Source: Stigmatella aurantiaca | GTDB lineage: Bacteria; Myxococcota; Myxococcia; Myxococcales; Myxococcaceae | Reading direction: 5' to 3' | DNA length: 64,000 nt | NCBI RefSeq assembly: GCF_900109545.1 | Contig: NZ_FOAP01000001.1 | Coordinates: forward strand, 992,001-1,056,000 | Shown here: positions 63,408-64,000 of the stretch, in pieces | Numbering within the stretch: position 1 is the first letter of the stretch | Layout of the letters: every line of letters starts with the position of its first letter | Position numbers and translations under genes: made by a program | The notes under the pieces: generated by a model | The model's database searches: none | Told to the model about the DNA's origin: nothing | The model's input: the letters and a program-made list of their open reading frames with translations, nothing else

Positions 63408-64000
63408 ATGGAGCACTTGCGAGCGGTGTTACTGGCCGGCGGGCGCGGCGTGCGCATGGGCCGCCTGGGGCACGGCCGGCTCAAGCCGCTGGTGCCCTTC
63501 GGCGGCCAGTGCCACCTCATCGACTTCAGCCTCTTCAACTGCCGCGCCTCGGGCATCGGGGAAGTGCTGCTGATGTCCCAGCACAACGAGGCCCCGCTGC
63601 TGCACTACTTGCTGGAGCGCTGGCACGGCCAGGGGTTGAGGATCCACTTCGGCCCCTACCAGGGCGTGACGCGCGAGACGTGCGAGCACATGCTCGCCAC
63701 GGTGCACCGGCCCGTGGAGGCCGGCACGGCCGATGCCCTGCGCTTCAACGCGCCCTACATCTTCGGCCCGGGCGTGCGGGACGTGCTCGTGCTCCATGCC
63801 GACCACGTCTACCGGTTCGACTACGGGCCGATGCTGGCCTTGCACCGCGAGCGCCGCGCGGCGCTGACGCTCGGCTACCAGCGCATCGCCCGCGAGGCCG
63901 TACCGCTCTTTGGCATGGTGGAGTTTGGCGAGGACGGCCAGCTGCTGCGCTTCGTGGAGAAGCCCGCCGAGCCCACCGCCGACACCGTCTTCACCGCGGT
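63408..64000 (+). CDS. Nucleotidyltransferase, glucose-1-phosphate adenylyltransferase/ValB-like (cut by window edge)
   Basis: The first 197 codons are present. The N-terminus has RAVLLAGGRGVRMGRL, then RLKPLVPFGGQCHLIDFSLFNC, the nucleotide and metal-binding signature of sugar-1-phosphate nucleotidyltransferases related to GlgC. VLVLHADHVYRFDYGPMLALHRE carries the catalytic aspartate region. In validamycin clusters the homologue ValB makes GDP-valienol, the donor for the pseudoglycosyltransferase. A glycogen-type GlgC is the alternative, but the divergent, shared promoter with the cyclase operon favours the cyclitol role. Confidence 0.85.
   Translation, partial: MEHLRAVLLAGGRGVRMGRLGHGRLKPLVPFGGQCHLIDFSLFNCRASGIGEVLLMSQHNEAPLLHYLLERWHGQGLRIHFGPYQGVTRETCEHMLATVHRPVEAGTADALRFNAPYIFGPGVRDVLVLHADHVYRFDYGPMLALHRERRAALTLGYQRIAREAVPLFGMVEFGEDGQLLRFVEKPAEPTADTVFTA

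Overview
The window is high-GC DNA with tightly packed, strand-switching gene blocks. It looks like a myxobacterium of the Cystobacterineae (Stigmatella/Cystobacter/Archangium type). Supporting signs are a MYXO-CTERM-like C-terminal anchor, many lipoproteins, a large soluble Ser/Thr kinase-ATPase, a sigma-54 activator with at least two recognisable sigma-54 promoters, and DUF6484 and imm11-type polymorphic-toxin genes. No tRNA, rRNA, CRISPR array or intact insertion sequence was seen.

Layout. 0-8 kb: the tail of a DUF6484 protein, a three-gene ABC-2 exporter, a START-domain/ArsR pair, a DUF488 protein and a flavin oxidoreductase. 8-10.5 kb: a sigma-54-driven pair, a repeat-rich protein without a Sec signal followed by a trigger-factor-like chaperone that lacks the ribosome-docking part. 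10.5-26 kb: a lipoprotein amidohydrolase, a lectin-esterase, RidA flanked by decayed OYE and LysR genes, a seven-repeat helical protein, a TPR protein, a thioesterase, a decayed toxin/imm11 locus, a MYXO-CTERM protein with a lipoprotein, a GH5 glycosidase and a lipoprotein. 26-32 kb: a MoxR/DUF58/DUF4350/DUF4129 membrane operon with a B-box membrane protein. 32-47.6 kb: OsmC, a five-repeat Gly/Ser protein, a serine hydrolase, a second GH5, a divergent Lgt, decayed LysR/SDR genes, an HD phosphohydrolase, AraC, VOC, NlpC/P60, an aminotransferase, a second sigma-54-driven orphan and a LysR/metallo-hydrolase pair. 47.6-54.2 kb: a giant kinase-ATPase, an ECF-like sigma factor and a sigma-54 activator.

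The most interesting block is 54.2-64 kb. Eight genes on the minus strand, with junctions from a 14-bp overlap to a 32-bp gap, encode a sugar-phosphate cyclase, a TIM-barrel isomerase, an RmlD-like reductase, a VldE/ValL-type pseudoglycosyltransferase, a class III aminotransferase, a zinc-type dehydrogenase, an MFS exporter and a BadF-type kinase. A divergent GlgC/ValB-like nucleotidyltransferase runs off the window. Together they read as a validamycin-like C7N-aminocyclitol pathway: cyclise sedoheptulose 7-phosphate, epimerise/reduce/aminate, phosphorylate and nucleotide-activate, join two cyclitols through nitrogen, and export.

A second signal is shared regulation. The unlinked genes at 8133 and 45109 both have a good sigma-54 promoter. 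Each is preceded, 77-78 bp upstream of the -24 element, by two GTCACC half-sites one pair of helical turns apart. This suggests one activator controls at least two unlinked genes for proteins without Sec signals. All functional calls come from reading motifs by eye; no database search was possible.
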